Part shown: positions 16,638-24,756 of the stretch, piece after piece | How positions within the stretch are numbered: position 1 is the first letter of the stretch | How the letters are laid out: every line of letters starts with the position of its first letter | From: CAWFQB01 sp965277875 | GTDB taxonomy: Bacteria > Armatimonadota > Chthonomonadetes > Chthonomonadales > Chthonomonadaceae | NCBI GenBank assembly: GCA_965277875.1 | Contig: CBDIDV010000002.1 | Coordinates: forward strand, 4,712,001-4,776,000 | Length of the DNA: 64,000 bases | Direction: 5' to 3' | Made by a program: the position numbers and the translations under genes | The notes under the pieces: generated by a model | The model's database searches: none | The model's input: only the letters and a program-made list of their open reading frames with translations | Told to the model about the DNA's origin: nothing

Positions 16638-18155
16638 CTACCAGGCGCAGGGCGCGTAATCTTTGAGAAACACGCCGTAAAAAGGCGTGTCGTCGTGGTT
16701 GATGCCCTGCGCGATGGGGTGGTAGATGCGGGCCATGCCGTCCACGATGTCGAGCGGGGCGAAAAAGCCGCCCTGTTCCTGGCCCCGCTCACGCTTGGGC
16801 GTGGGGTTTTCGTCCGTGACCCAGCCCGTGTCCACGCTGGTCATGTAGATATGATCCTGGGCGTAGTCGTCGCCCGCCGTGCGCGTCATCATGTTCAGGG
16901 CCGCTTTCGCCATGTTGGTGTGCGGGTGGAACACGGTCTTGTGTCGCTGAAACTGTCCTTCCATCGCGGACACGTTCACGATGAAACGCCGCGCAAACGG
17001 CGAACGCATCAAGAGGGGTTTGAGGCGGCTGTTGAGCAGGAACGGGGCCACGCTGTTGACAAGCTGCACTTCCAGCATTTCGGGCGCGCTGACCTGATCG
17101 AGCCTGAGCAGCCAGCTATTGACCGAGCGCGAGTCGGCCCGCTCTTCATTGTCTTCCAGGCCGAACACGGGCAGCACGTCGCCCCCGGTCTGGCTGTCGG
17201 CAAGCATAAGCCCGTCCTGTGCCATTTCGCTCCCGCCGTCCTCGGTCAGGCTGCCCGCCATGTTCAGGGGCGGCAACGCGGGCAGGTCGGACACGTGGGG
17301 AAAAGGCGTCAGGCTGACGTGGGAGGGCTGCCGCACCATCTGCCGCGCTTCCAACGCCAGCGTCTGCGGGGCGCAGCGTTCCTGGGCGAGCAGGTCGCGA
17401 TAAAACTCCGACGGTCGGCGGATGGTCTGCGCGGCGTTGTGGATCACGATGTCTAGAGCAGGTTCTGTGTCCAATAGATGCTGCGCGAACGCCTCGACGG
17501 CGGGGATGTTACGCAGATCCAGGCCATACAGGTGCAGGCGCGCGGCCCAATCACTGCTGTCGGCCTCGGCATGAAAGCGGCGGGCGGCGGCATGGGGAAA
17601 GCGCGTCGTTACGATCACTTTGGCCCCGTCGCGCAATAGCCGCAGGGCCATCTGGTAGCCGATCTTGATGCGCCCGCCCGTCATCAGGGCCGTGCGGCCC
17701 ATCAGGTCGGCGCGCACTGACCGCATCCGATAGTTGATCTCGGCGCAGGCCGGACACAGCTGATGGTAAAAGAAATGCACGTTGGTATACTGCGCTTTGC
17801 AGGTGTAGCACGTCGCGGGCCGGTTCAGGGTGCGGACGATGGGGGAAGGCGGCGGCAGGGCGTGCGCGGCCAGGGCGTCGCGCTGTATCTGCACCATCGC
17901 CGTGGTCGCCTGCGTAGCCCTGTCCTCGGCCTCCTGCCGCCAGCGGGCCGCGCGCTCCTCGTCCCGCCGCCCCGCTTTGTAGGCTTTAATCAGCAGGCTC
18001 CGCAGCCGCTCGTTTTCGCGGATCACGGCGGGCGAATCAATCAGTTTTTGCAGCGCCTGAAGGCAGGTTTGCAGGTCTTCCTCAGTAAGATTTTTAGCGC
18101 CGCTTCCGGCAATCTCCCTGGCGGCGTCGTTATCAATCTTTTTGTCAATGCTCAT
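16638..18155 (-). CDS. Atypical SDR with N-terminal coiled coil and zinc ribbon
   Basis: 505 residues from the ATG at 18153-18155; a longer reading adds an unrelated hydrophobic stretch and is rejected. Residues 25-95 are helical and charged (coiled coil). A four-Cys zinc-ribbon motif follows: C116-x2-C119 and C134-x2-C137. A Rossmann domain then starts with TGGRIKIG (159-166), suggesting NAD(P) binding, but the usual NNAG is HNAA (239-242) and the catalytic Y-x-x-x-K appears as T-N-M-A-K (about residues 411-415), so the Tyr is replaced. This is a recognisable SDR subgroup also seen in eukaryotes, not random decay. Catalysis may be altered or lost. It is 101 bases from ilvA on the same strand and may share its transcript. 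Confidence 0.75.
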   Translation of the reverse strand: MSIDKKIDNDAAREIAGSGAKNLTEEDLQTCLQALQKLIDSPAVIRENERLRSLLIKAYKAGRRDEERAARWRQEAEDRATQATTAMVQIQRDALAAHALPPPSPIVRTLNRPATCYTCKAQYTNVHFFYHQLCPACAEINYRMRSVRADLMGRTALMTGGRIKIGYQMALRLLRDGAKVIVTTRFPHAAARRFHAEADSSDWAARLHLYGLDLRNIPAVEAFAQHLLDTEPALDIVIHNAAQTIRRPSEFYRDLLAQERCAPQTLALEARQMVRQPSHVSLTPFPHVSDLPALPPLNMAGSLTEDGGSEMAQDGLMLADSQTGGDVLPVFGLEDNEERADSRSVNSWLLRLDQVSAPEMLEVQLVNSVAPFLLNSRLKPLLMRSPFARRFIVNVSAMEGQFQRHKTVFHPHTNMAKAALNMMTRTAGDDYAQDHIYMTSVDTGWVTDENPTPKRERGQEQGGFFAPLDIVDGMARIYHPIAQGINHDDTPFYGVFLKDYAPCAW

Positions 18156-18256
18156 GCCAAACACTCTCGCAGTCCGCTGTAAGCGCGAATCAAAACACAT
18201 CAAAGCGAAAATCAGAACGTAAACAAGATGTGAACAACACATAAATAGAACGTGGA

Positions 18257-19540
18257 TTACAGCACAAAGCGGAACAGGGCGCTGTCGCTGTTGATGACCT
18301 CGTAGCGCAGGCCGATGCCGTCCATACGCATCAGCAGGGGGGCCAAGTCTTCTTTGCGCGTCAGTTCGATGCCGACCAGAGCGGGGCCGAATTCGCGGTT
18401 GCTTTTTTTGATGTACTCGAAGAGCGTGATGTCGTCGTCGCTGCCCAGCGCCTCGTCCAGATACCGGCGCAATGCGCCCGGACGCTGTGAAAACTCCACG
18501 AGAAAATAGTGTTTCAGGCCCTGATCAATGAGGCTGCGCTCGATGATTTCCGGGTAGCGGCTGATGTCGTTGTTGCCGCCGCTCAGGATGCACACGACCC
18601 GCTTGCCCCTGAGACGCTCACCCAGCAGATCCAGCGCGGCCACGGCCAGCGCCCCAGCAGGCTCCGCAATGATGCCCTCGCTCTGGTACAGCGCGATCAT
18701 CTCGGTACAGACGCGCCCTTCTCCGACCGGCAGTATCTCCTTGAGCAGACGCCGACAGATGCTGAAATTGTGCGCCCCTGCCGTTTTTACCGCCGCGCCG
18801 TCTATAAAGGTGTCTATCTGAGGCAGGGTCACAATATGGCCCGCCTGAAGCGCGGCCAGCATACAGGCCGCGCGGGACGGCTCCACGCCGATCAGGGTCG
18901 TATCGGGGAAATAGGTTTCGGCATACACCGCAAGGCCGCTGATCAGTCCGCCGCCGCCGATGGGCGCGACAAGGAAATCCGGCCCGCCCGCAAGCTGCGC
19001 GGCGATCTCGATGCCCACGGTTCCCTGCCCCGCGATGATGCGCGGGTCGTCGAAGGGGTGAACAAACACCTTTTGCGCTGACTGCGCGTATTCGGCAGCC
19101 AGTTGGTACGTGGCATCGAAGGTGTCGCCGACCAGTTCGATGTCAACGTAGGAACCGCCCAGGCTGTGAACGCGCTGGATCTTCTGGCGCGGCGTATTCT
19201 GAGGCATATAAATACGCCCCTTGATCTCCAAACGGTGACACGTAAAAGCCACGCCCTGCGCATGGTTGCCCGCGCTGGCGCACACCACGCCCTGCGCCCG
19301 CTCGCCCGCGTCCAGCGAACTCATCAGATTGTACGCGCCCCGCAGTTTGTAAGAGCGCACAATTTGAAGGTCTTCGCGCTTGAAGTAGATTTCGGCCCCA
19401 TACTGCTCGGACAAACGCGGATTGTATTGCAGGGGCGTGCGCGTCACGACCGACTGAAGCCGCTCATACGCCTCCTCGATGGCCGCGACGGTAACAGGCG
19501 ATTGGGCAGCATTGGATCGCAAAATAGTCATGCTCATCAT
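18257..19540 (-). CDS. ilvA: Threonine ammonia-lyase (threonine dehydratase)
   Basis: 427 residues. Converts L-threonine to 2-oxobutanoate and ammonia, the first step towards isoleucine; PLP-dependent and cytosolic. The Schiff-base Lys is in SYKLRGAYN (Lys65), the substrate loop is SAGNHAQG, and the PLP-phosphate loop is PIGGGGLISG. The C-terminal 90 residues (HYFLVEFSQRPGALRRYL onwards) form one ACT-like regulatory domain, so the length matches the short IlvA form found in Bacillus and not the two-domain E. coli form. Regulation by isoleucine is therefore plausible but not shown. It is divergent from the small membrane-protein gene at 19636. Confidence 0.93.
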   Translation of the reverse strand: MMSMTILRSNAAQSPVTVAAIEEAYERLQSVVTRTPLQYNPRLSEQYGAEIYFKREDLQIVRSYKLRGAYNLMSSLDAGERAQGVVCASAGNHAQGVAFTCHRLEIKGRIYMPQNTPRQKIQRVHSLGGSYVDIELVGDTFDATYQLAAEYAQSAQKVFVHPFDDPRIIAGQGTVGIEIAAQLAGGPDFLVAPIGGGGLISGLAVYAETYFPDTTLIGVEPSRAACMLAALQAGHIVTLPQIDTFIDGAAVKTAGAHNFSICRRLLKEILPVGEGRVCTEMIALYQSEGIIAEPAGALAVAALDLLGERLRGKRVVCILSGGNNDISRYPEIIERSLIDQGLKHYFLVEFSQRPGALRRYLDEALGSDDDITLFEYIKKSNREFGPALVGIELTRKEDLAPLLMRMDGIGLRYEVINSDSALFRFVL

Positions 19541-19635
19541 TATACATCATCGGGCAGGTCAAGCGCGCTTTAGCAAAATGAGGTATAAAAAGAGTGACTG
19601 ACCTCGTTCGCGTTTGGCAGAAAGCAGGAGCCGTT

Positions 19636-20103
19636 GTGATCCATGCACCAAAACCGCGCAGGCGCGTCGTGAGTAAGCGGGAGTATGCGGCCCGCGTAGG
19701 AAACAAGGCAGGAACGGCCCTCTTTGCATTGATTATGCTGTTCTTCTGCGGGGTCGGGGTACTGCTGTCATTGGGGGTACTGATTTATGCCCTTTTTCAT
19801 TTGCAGAGCCTTAAAGTCCTACCCCTGGCTATTACATTTGCCGGCCTGCTTGTCGCCTGCCTGTACATGGGGCATTTAGGACGGCGGACTCTGCGCGAGG
19901 CGCGGCAAATAGACACAGGCGTTCCCGTTACCAGGGCCAACACGGGCGATCTGCCCGCGCCCGACAGTCTGGTACGCGCCTCACAGGAACCCGCGCAGGC
20001 GCAACAGGCCGTGCTGCTTCGCGCGGCGGCGTCTACAACCGTGCAGGATGCACAGGAGGAACAGCTTCCAAGGGCGGCAAGCGGCGGGCAAAATCAGGCA
20101 TAA
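19636..20103 (+). CDS. Small two-helix membrane protein of unknown function
   Basis: 155 residues from the GTG at 19636, chosen because AGGAG sits five bases before it; an in-frame GTG 42 bases upstream has no such site and lies next to the probable -10 (TATAAA near 19583). A basic N-terminus (KPRRRVVSKREYAARVG) precedes two hydrophobic helices of about 22 residues joined by a short loop, then a long hydrophilic Gln/Ala-rich tail. The positive-inside rule puts both ends in the cytoplasm. I do not recognise a family. A bidirectional terminator follows. Confidence 0.65.
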   Translation: MIHAPKPRRRVVSKREYAARVGNKAGTALFALIMLFFCGVGVLLSLGVLIYALFHLQSLKVLPLAITFAGLLVACLYMGHLGRRTLREARQIDTGVPVTRANTGDLPAPDSLVRASQEPAQAQQAVLLRAAASTTVQDAQEEQLPRAASGGQNQA

Positions 20104-20131
20104 AGCAGAAGCGCGTAACAGACCAAAACAA

Positions 20132-20173
20132 CAGTCCCGCCCTCAAAATCATGCTGAGAGCGGGACTGCTTTG
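20132..20173. terminator. Bidirectional intrinsic terminator
   Basis: CAGTCCCGC and GCGGGACTG pair perfectly, with further CTC/GAG pairing inside. The stem is followed by CTTTGTT on the plus strand and TGTTGTTTTGG on the minus strand, so it can serve the membrane-protein gene and the convergent PEP-CTERM gene. Confidence 0.65.
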
Positions 20174-20205
20174 TTCAGGCCGGGTACGCGGAACGTCCCG
20201 AATGT

Positions 20206-20943
20206 CTAGGCGAGGCTACGGCGCGATCTGCGGCGGGCGAACGCGCCGACTCCCGTGACTGTCATGCCCACAAGCAGGGCCACGCTGCCGGGTTCGGGAA
20301 CCGCTGTCGCCTGTACGCGCAGGCTGAATGCGCCGTCCGTCGCGGACGTGCCGCCCGTGGTGGGCGCGGCGCTGGGCGGTGTAAACGAAAACTGCGTAAA
20401 GTTGTAGATCGTCGTGCCAAGCGTCAATGTGCCGGGCAGCGTGGCTGTCACGTTATCTCCGCCGTTGCTGCCGGCGTTGAACGCCGAGGTAAGCGTAATG
20501 GGAACCACCGCCACGCCGGTCAAACCGCTATTGACATCGAAAATCTGGACGTTGAACTGATAGTTGATTACGGAGTTGTTGATCTGGCCGCTTTGAAAGC
20601 TGGTTTCGCGCAGACCGTTGCCGGCTACGCTCAGGCGAATAAACGCACCCGCGCCGCTGCCGTCGCGTACCGCCGCGTCGGTCACACCCGAACCGTTGAG
20701 CGTATAGGCCTCGCGCGCTCCTACTGCCGGATAAGTGACGACGACATTATTGGTGGTCGAGGTGATAACGCCATTGCCGGAGACGGTACTCACGTAAGCA
20801 AGTTCGACATTGGTGTCAATGAAGTTGACCTGCGCGTGACTGACGCCCACTGCGCCCAGGGTCAGGGCGGCGGCGAGGGCGGGAACCATGAATTTGGTAA
20901 TCAAGTTGTTTAGAGTCCTTTTCGTCGCGAACGGAACTCTCAT
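20206..20943 (-). CDS. PEP-CTERM sorting-domain protein
   Basis: 245 residues. It has a Sec signal peptide (hydrophobic residues 20-34, cleavage at SHA-Q near 38), a Ser/Thr/Asn/Gly-rich beta-strand body with no known catalytic motif, and a classical C-terminal sorting signal: VPEPGS, a hydrophobic helix and a basic tail ending RRRSRRSLA. Such proteins are processed by an exosortase and released to or attached at the cell surface or biofilm matrix. No exosortase gene lies in this window. Two tandem 48-bp repeats sit 90-185 bases upstream of its start and may be regulatory. Confidence 0.88.
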   Translation of the reverse strand: MRVPFATKRTLNNLITKFMVPALAAALTLGAVGVSHAQVNFIDTNVELAYVSTVSGNGVITSTTNNVVVTYPAVGAREAYTLNGSGVTDAAVRDGSGAGAFIRLSVAGNGLRETSFQSGQINNSVINYQFNVQIFDVNSGLTGVAVVPITLTSAFNAGSNGGDNVTATLPGTLTLGTTIYNFTQFSFTPPSAAPTTGGTSATDGAFSLRVQATAVPEPGSVALLVGMTVTGVGAFARRRSRRSLA

Positions 20944-21459
20944 CGGGCTTCATGGCCGAGGATGTCTGACAATCGTACTGCCCTGTAAACAAGCTTTTAA
21001 GCGAGCAATTTCCGGCTAAGGCGTTCTGGCCCCGATGTCAGGCCCAAAATGGAAAGCGCGCTTTGTTCTTGCTGAACAAGCGATGTCAGGCCCAAAATGG
21101 AAAGCGCGCTTTGTTCTTGCTGAACAAGCGATGTCATGCACACTGTGCTTTATGCAAGCATGTGATGATGAGGACGGCTGCGTAGTCATTTATGGCGAAG
21201 CATGACTCCTTGATGCAAATACAACTTAAAATCGCACTTCCGGCTGCCGTCACGGAGCAGACAACGCTCGTGGCTTTTTTGTTGCATTATTTTGGATGTT
21301 TCTATAAATATAAATATAAGTGTGTATACACCGAATGGACTAGCTGTATTCAGCAGGGCCGCACGGGATCCGAGAGCTGCTTTGCGTGATCCTCCAGGGC
21401 GGGGAATAAACCTCCACGGACGCGCCAGACTACTGGCCGCGCCGCAACGGGTACAGGGT
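20944..21459. other. Intergenic region with tandem repeats
   Basis: 516 bases between two minus-strand genes. The half near the PEP-CTERM gene holds two tandem 48-bp repeats (listed separately). The other half is AT-rich around 21295-21335 (runs of ATAAATATAA), which would suit a promoter region for the PEP-CTERM gene. No further gene is supported. Confidence 0.45.
21033..21128. repeat. Two perfect 48-bp tandem repeats
   Basis: Units 21033-21080 and 21081-21128 are identical and a third begins (CGATGTCA at 21129) before diverging. Each unit contains the 12-bp palindrome AAAGCGCGCTTT and a stem-loop TTGTTC/GAACAA with a five-base loop. Confidence 0.9.
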
Positions 21460-23385
21460 TTACGCCAGGAGAGAAGAGACCATCAACACCGCTTCCGCCC
21501 GCGTTCCCTCGAAGCTCGTAGGCAGGCCAATGCCGATATGTTTCCGCCAACGCTGCCACTCGGCTGCGTCCATTACAGCATCGGGCTGAAACAACAGGTC
21601 GGTCTCGCTTCCCAGGAGCAATCCTGTATTTGCCACTCGTTGTACGGCCCTGAAAGCCCAATGACCGGGCGGCACGTCCACATACCAGTGCAGCGCGATG
21701 CCCTCGTCGAGCAGCCTGTCCTGAAACGCGCCCCGTATTGTAGTGTCCGCATAAAGCTGCCGTGGCATGATGTTCTGCTGTATGCAGTGCGCGGCCAGCA
21801 GGCCCGCCGACTCGCCGATGTTCCATTCGATGGGGTGCAGCCGGTACGCGCCGTTTGTAAGATGCGTCGTGCCGAGGTTTTTGCAGGCGGGCAGCAGATT
21901 TTGCAGGCGGACGGGGACCAAGGCGCCGAGGGGAATCTGAAACGGGCGCGTGGCGACGTAGTGATTGGGTTCGCCGTGTCCGTTGGGGTGGATGTCCAGG
22001 GCGTAATGGCCTATACCGATACTGTCCGGCATGTCGGCGGCGCGCGCCCTGTCGCCCCGGCAGATGTTCCCCCCAAAATCCTTGACGACGATCTCCTGTT
22101 CCAGAATGGGCCGCTCGCTGCGAATGCGGCGCGACTCGCGAATGTACGGATCGGGCGCACACCCGTCGCCGGTGTCGAACACGTCCGGGCGCAGGCGAAA
22201 CTCCGGGTAGCCGCTTCCGTCCGTGTCCTCTCGTGGACATTCCGTTTGCAGCCAGTACACATACCCACGCGATACGCGGCGGGCGCGGGCGAGCGTGGCC
22301 GCGATGTCGTCGGCATTGCCCGCGTTCGGGCCTAAGATGTTGCCGCCGTAGTAGTCGTTGCCCGCCGTGTTGATCAGGGCGACATCCTGGAGGATGCGGG
22401 TGTCGGCGAAGTTGGCGGCGGCGAGGATGCGACGGTACTGCCACCAGGGCGCGCGGCCCTCGAACAAACCGGAAATCGCGCCGTGCAGTATTCTGTAATC
22501 CTGCTGCGCCTTCAATTCCTCATAATCGTGGGGAGGTTCGATGACATTGGTGTCGTGTGACTGTGGCGACCATTCCAGGGCGAAGGGAAACGTGAACGGC
22601 TGTACCCAGTGGGGGCGGGCATCCGGCGGCGCGTCCGGCTCACCCGTGTCGCTTTGCGCCTCGGCCCCGATGATCCAATCCTCGCCCTCGCGTCCGCACA
22701 GCGCCAGCAGGTCGCCCGTGTCCGTGGCGTCCAGCACGATCTTTGCCGTTATCTCTACAAACGTTCCGTCCGCGCGCTGCGCCGTTACGGAGGCGATATG
22801 GTCGGGCTTGTCCGGGCGCATGGTACACGCGGTCAGGCGCGTTTGGTATATTACGCGCAGATGTTCCGGCTGCGCCAGCATACCGCGCAAGATCCAAGCC
22901 CCGACGCGCGGCGCGTAACTCAGTCGGCTGACCCAGCAGCTTCCGGGATTGAAATACTTTTGCGCCCGCCCCTGCGGGCTAAGTGAGTACGTGTTTGTGT
23001 AGTAGTCTCGGACTGCCTGCCGAAACTGATTGTAGCGGCGCGTACCGCCGAACGTCTCGATGTACGTCTGCTCGTCGGGCGTACTGACGCCCTGCGACGT
23101 AAGCTGCCCGCCCGGCCAGTCGCCCTCGACGAGGAGGCACACAGATGCGCCCGATTGACTCGCGGCCAGGGCTGCCGCGCATCCGCCCGCGCTGCCGCCG
23201 ACAATCAGCACATCGCACGAGTGCGTGTTCGTCACAAAGCGCTTCAAGCCGGAGGGGTGCGTCTCGCCGCCATTCGCCGTCTTATTCGCGTTTCCTGTCT
23301 CGCCGTCGTTTAGGTTCATGCCGTTTGCGTCTATGCTGTTCGCATTTATGCTGTTCGCCTTGCTGCTGTCCGCGCCTGTACTCAT
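21460..23385 (-). CDS. FAD-dependent oxidoreductase with C-terminal SLH-like segment
   Basis: 641 residues. After a low-complexity Asn/Ser-rich N-terminus (residues 5-45) comes a dinucleotide-binding loop DVLIVGGSAGG (58-68) and a succession of FAD_oxidored-family (PF12831-like) motifs: GGQLTSQGVSTPDEQ, VLDATDTGDLL, GGNILGPNAGNADDI and the C-terminal NLLPACKNLGTTHLTNGAYRLHP with an FAD-binding IGESAG. Residues 568-612 (VDVPPGHWAFRAVQRVANTG then QPDAVMDAAEW) match one S-layer homology repeat. Substrate unknown. The ATG overlaps the uppP stop codon by four bases, so the two are translationally coupled. No Sec signal is visible despite the SLH-like tail. Confidence 0.82.
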   Translation of the reverse strand: MSTGADSSKANSINANSIDANGMNLNDGETGNANKTANGGETHPSGLKRFVTNTHSCDVLIVGGSAGGCAAALAASQSGASVCLLVEGDWPGGQLTSQGVSTPDEQTYIETFGGTRRYNQFRQAVRDYYTNTYSLSPQGRAQKYFNPGSCWVSRLSYAPRVGAWILRGMLAQPEHLRVIYQTRLTACTMRPDKPDHIASVTAQRADGTFVEITAKIVLDATDTGDLLALCGREGEDWIIGAEAQSDTGEPDAPPDARPHWVQPFTFPFALEWSPQSHDTNVIEPPHDYEELKAQQDYRILHGAISGLFEGRAPWWQYRRILAAANFADTRILQDVALINTAGNDYYGGNILGPNAGNADDIAATLARARRVSRGYVYWLQTECPREDTDGSGYPEFRLRPDVFDTGDGCAPDPYIRESRRIRSERPILEQEIVVKDFGGNICRGDRARAADMPDSIGIGHYALDIHPNGHGEPNHYVATRPFQIPLGALVPVRLQNLLPACKNLGTTHLTNGAYRLHPIEWNIGESAGLLAAHCIQQNIMPRQLYADTTIRGAFQDRLLDEGIALHWYVDVPPGHWAFRAVQRVANTGLLLGSETDLLFQPDAVMDAAEWQRWRKHIGIGLPTSFEGTRAEAVLMVSSLLA

Positions 23386-24359
23386 CGCCGCGTGTCCACA
23401 CTCGCGCGCGCGGTCAGAAGGGGCGTCCTATTCGCCGGATGGGGCAGGGAATGGGGAAGAGGACCGGACGCGGGTAAGGGCGCGAGACTGACGGGCGCAG
23501 TCGGCGCAATCGGGTTCTTGTCCTCGACCCTGTGTTCGTGCAGACGGCCCGAATGAAACAAAATCAAGATGGCAAGACCGAACAGAATGCGGTACGCGAT
23601 GAAAATGCCTGTGCTATGCTCTTTCATGTAGCCCATGAACCAGCGCACGACCACATACGCGAACACGCCCGCTACAAGCGCGGCGAACAGGAACTTGGCC
23701 GTGTCGCCGCCGAGTTCATGCGCCTTAACGACCTTGAACAGCTTGTACAATCCCGCACCCGTGATGGCCGGGATGGACAGCAGAAAACTGAACCGTGCCG
23801 CGCTTTCCCGATCCAGTCCCTGAAACAGCCCCGCCGTGATCGTCGTTCCCGACCGGGACGCGCCCGGAACCAGGCCGAGCATCTGCGCCAAACCGATAAT
23901 CATCGCCTGCTTGAACGTCATCTGCTCCAAACTTACGCCGCGCTTACCGACACGCTCCGCATACGCGAGGACGAGCGCCAGAACGATCAGGGCCACGGCC
24001 ACCACATCTAGACGCCGAAAATGCGTATCAATGCTCTTTTCCAGAAGGACGCCCGCAACGGCAATCGGCAGGCTGGCGATCAGCGTAAACCAGCCCAGGC
24101 GCGCATCTATATCATCACGGGTGAGATTAGCAGGCGTTTTGGTACGCAGAATGCCGCTCACATAGCGCATCAGGTCTTTGCGGAAGTACGCGATGATGGC
24201 GACAATCGGCCCCAACTGGCAGATCGCCGAAAACGCCGCGCCGGGGTCGGGCTGCCCGAACAACTGCGGTATCACATCCATGTGCGCCGTGCTGCTGACA
24301 GGCAAAAACTCCGTCAGCCCCTGTAACAACCCCAGCAAAATCGCCTGCATCCAACTCAT
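23382..24359 (-). CDS. uppP: Undecaprenyl-diphosphatase (UppP/BacA)
   Basis: 325 residues from the ATG at 24357-24359, where GGGGAG precedes the start and the family's N-terminus MSWMQAILLGLLQGLTEFLPVSS begins. This integral membrane enzyme dephosphorylates undecaprenyl diphosphate to recycle the lipid carrier for peptidoglycan and surface polysaccharides; high copy gives bacitracin resistance. Hallmarks are E-F-L-P-V-S-S-T-A-H near the N-terminus and PGASRSGTTI in the middle, plus about eight hydrophobic helices. The last 50 residues form a Pro-rich tail (NPIAPTAPVSLAPLP) not usual in the family; it may come from read-through into the next gene's start region. Coupled to the FAD oxidoreductase by an ATGA overlap. 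Confidence 0.93.
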   Translation of the reverse strand: MSWMQAILLGLLQGLTEFLPVSSTAHMDVIPQLFGQPDPGAAFSAICQLGPIVAIIAYFRKDLMRYVSGILRTKTPANLTRDDIDARLGWFTLIASLPIAVAGVLLEKSIDTHFRRLDVVAVALIVLALVLAYAERVGKRGVSLEQMTFKQAMIIGLAQMLGLVPGASRSGTTITAGLFQGLDRESAARFSFLLSIPAITGAGLYKLFKVVKAHELGGDTAKFLFAALVAGVFAYVVVRWFMGYMKEHSTGIFIAYRILFGLAILILFHSGRLHEHRVEDKNPIAPTAPVSLAPLPASGPLPHSLPHPANRTPLLTARASVDTRR

Positions 24360-24756
24360 ATATCTGTTTCTCCCCAAGTGGTCGGTGTAAGTAGTCCGTA
24401 GAAGTAGTTCGCAGTCAGTATACCCAATCCCACTTTGCCTGCCGCCGTTTTTCGCCTCCTCCGAAAATCCAATAGCCGTCGGTGAGCGGCGTGGTAAAAT
24501 GATGCGGCAAGCGGAGCCTCGGAGAGAGCGGAGGCGGAAAGTTTCGCGCACAATCGCCTAAAGTACCCTGCGCCGATTGACAGTTTAGTTCCAAATCTGT
24601 ATACTTACAACAGGATTAACCGAGAAAAAGCGCCGCACACGGTTGTCGGCGTTAAGGAACCCCAAATAACACTCCGCTGCCCCCTCACGGCACGCCAGAG
24701 AGTGAATATCCCCCTTTATTCGAGCGGCGACCCGGAGCAGGAAGGCATCAGGCATT
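24360..24756. other. Divergent intergenic region uppP / murA
   Basis: 397 bases between divergent genes. It carries the near-consensus murA promoter (24577-24605) and an apparent murA leader of about 145 nt. No extra gene is supported. Confidence 0.5.
24577..24605 (+). promoter_or_regulatory. Sigma-70 promoter of the murA-mreB operon
   Basis: TTGACA, a 17-base spacer and TATACT: a perfect -35 and a 5-of-6 -10 at ideal spacing. Transcription would start near 24612, leaving a leader of about 145 nt before the murA TTG codon. Confidence 0.78.

Noticed and set aside
20179..20201. Possible fifth copy of the GGGTAC hairpin
   Set aside because: Only the third hairpin is partly matched (GCCGGGTACGCGGAACG) and its pairing is broken, so it is mentioned but not annotated as a copy.
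24360..24551. N-terminal extension of UppP by 64 codons
   Set aside because: The family start MSWMQAILLG lies at 24359 with a ribosome-binding site; the extension has no membrane segment or homology pattern.
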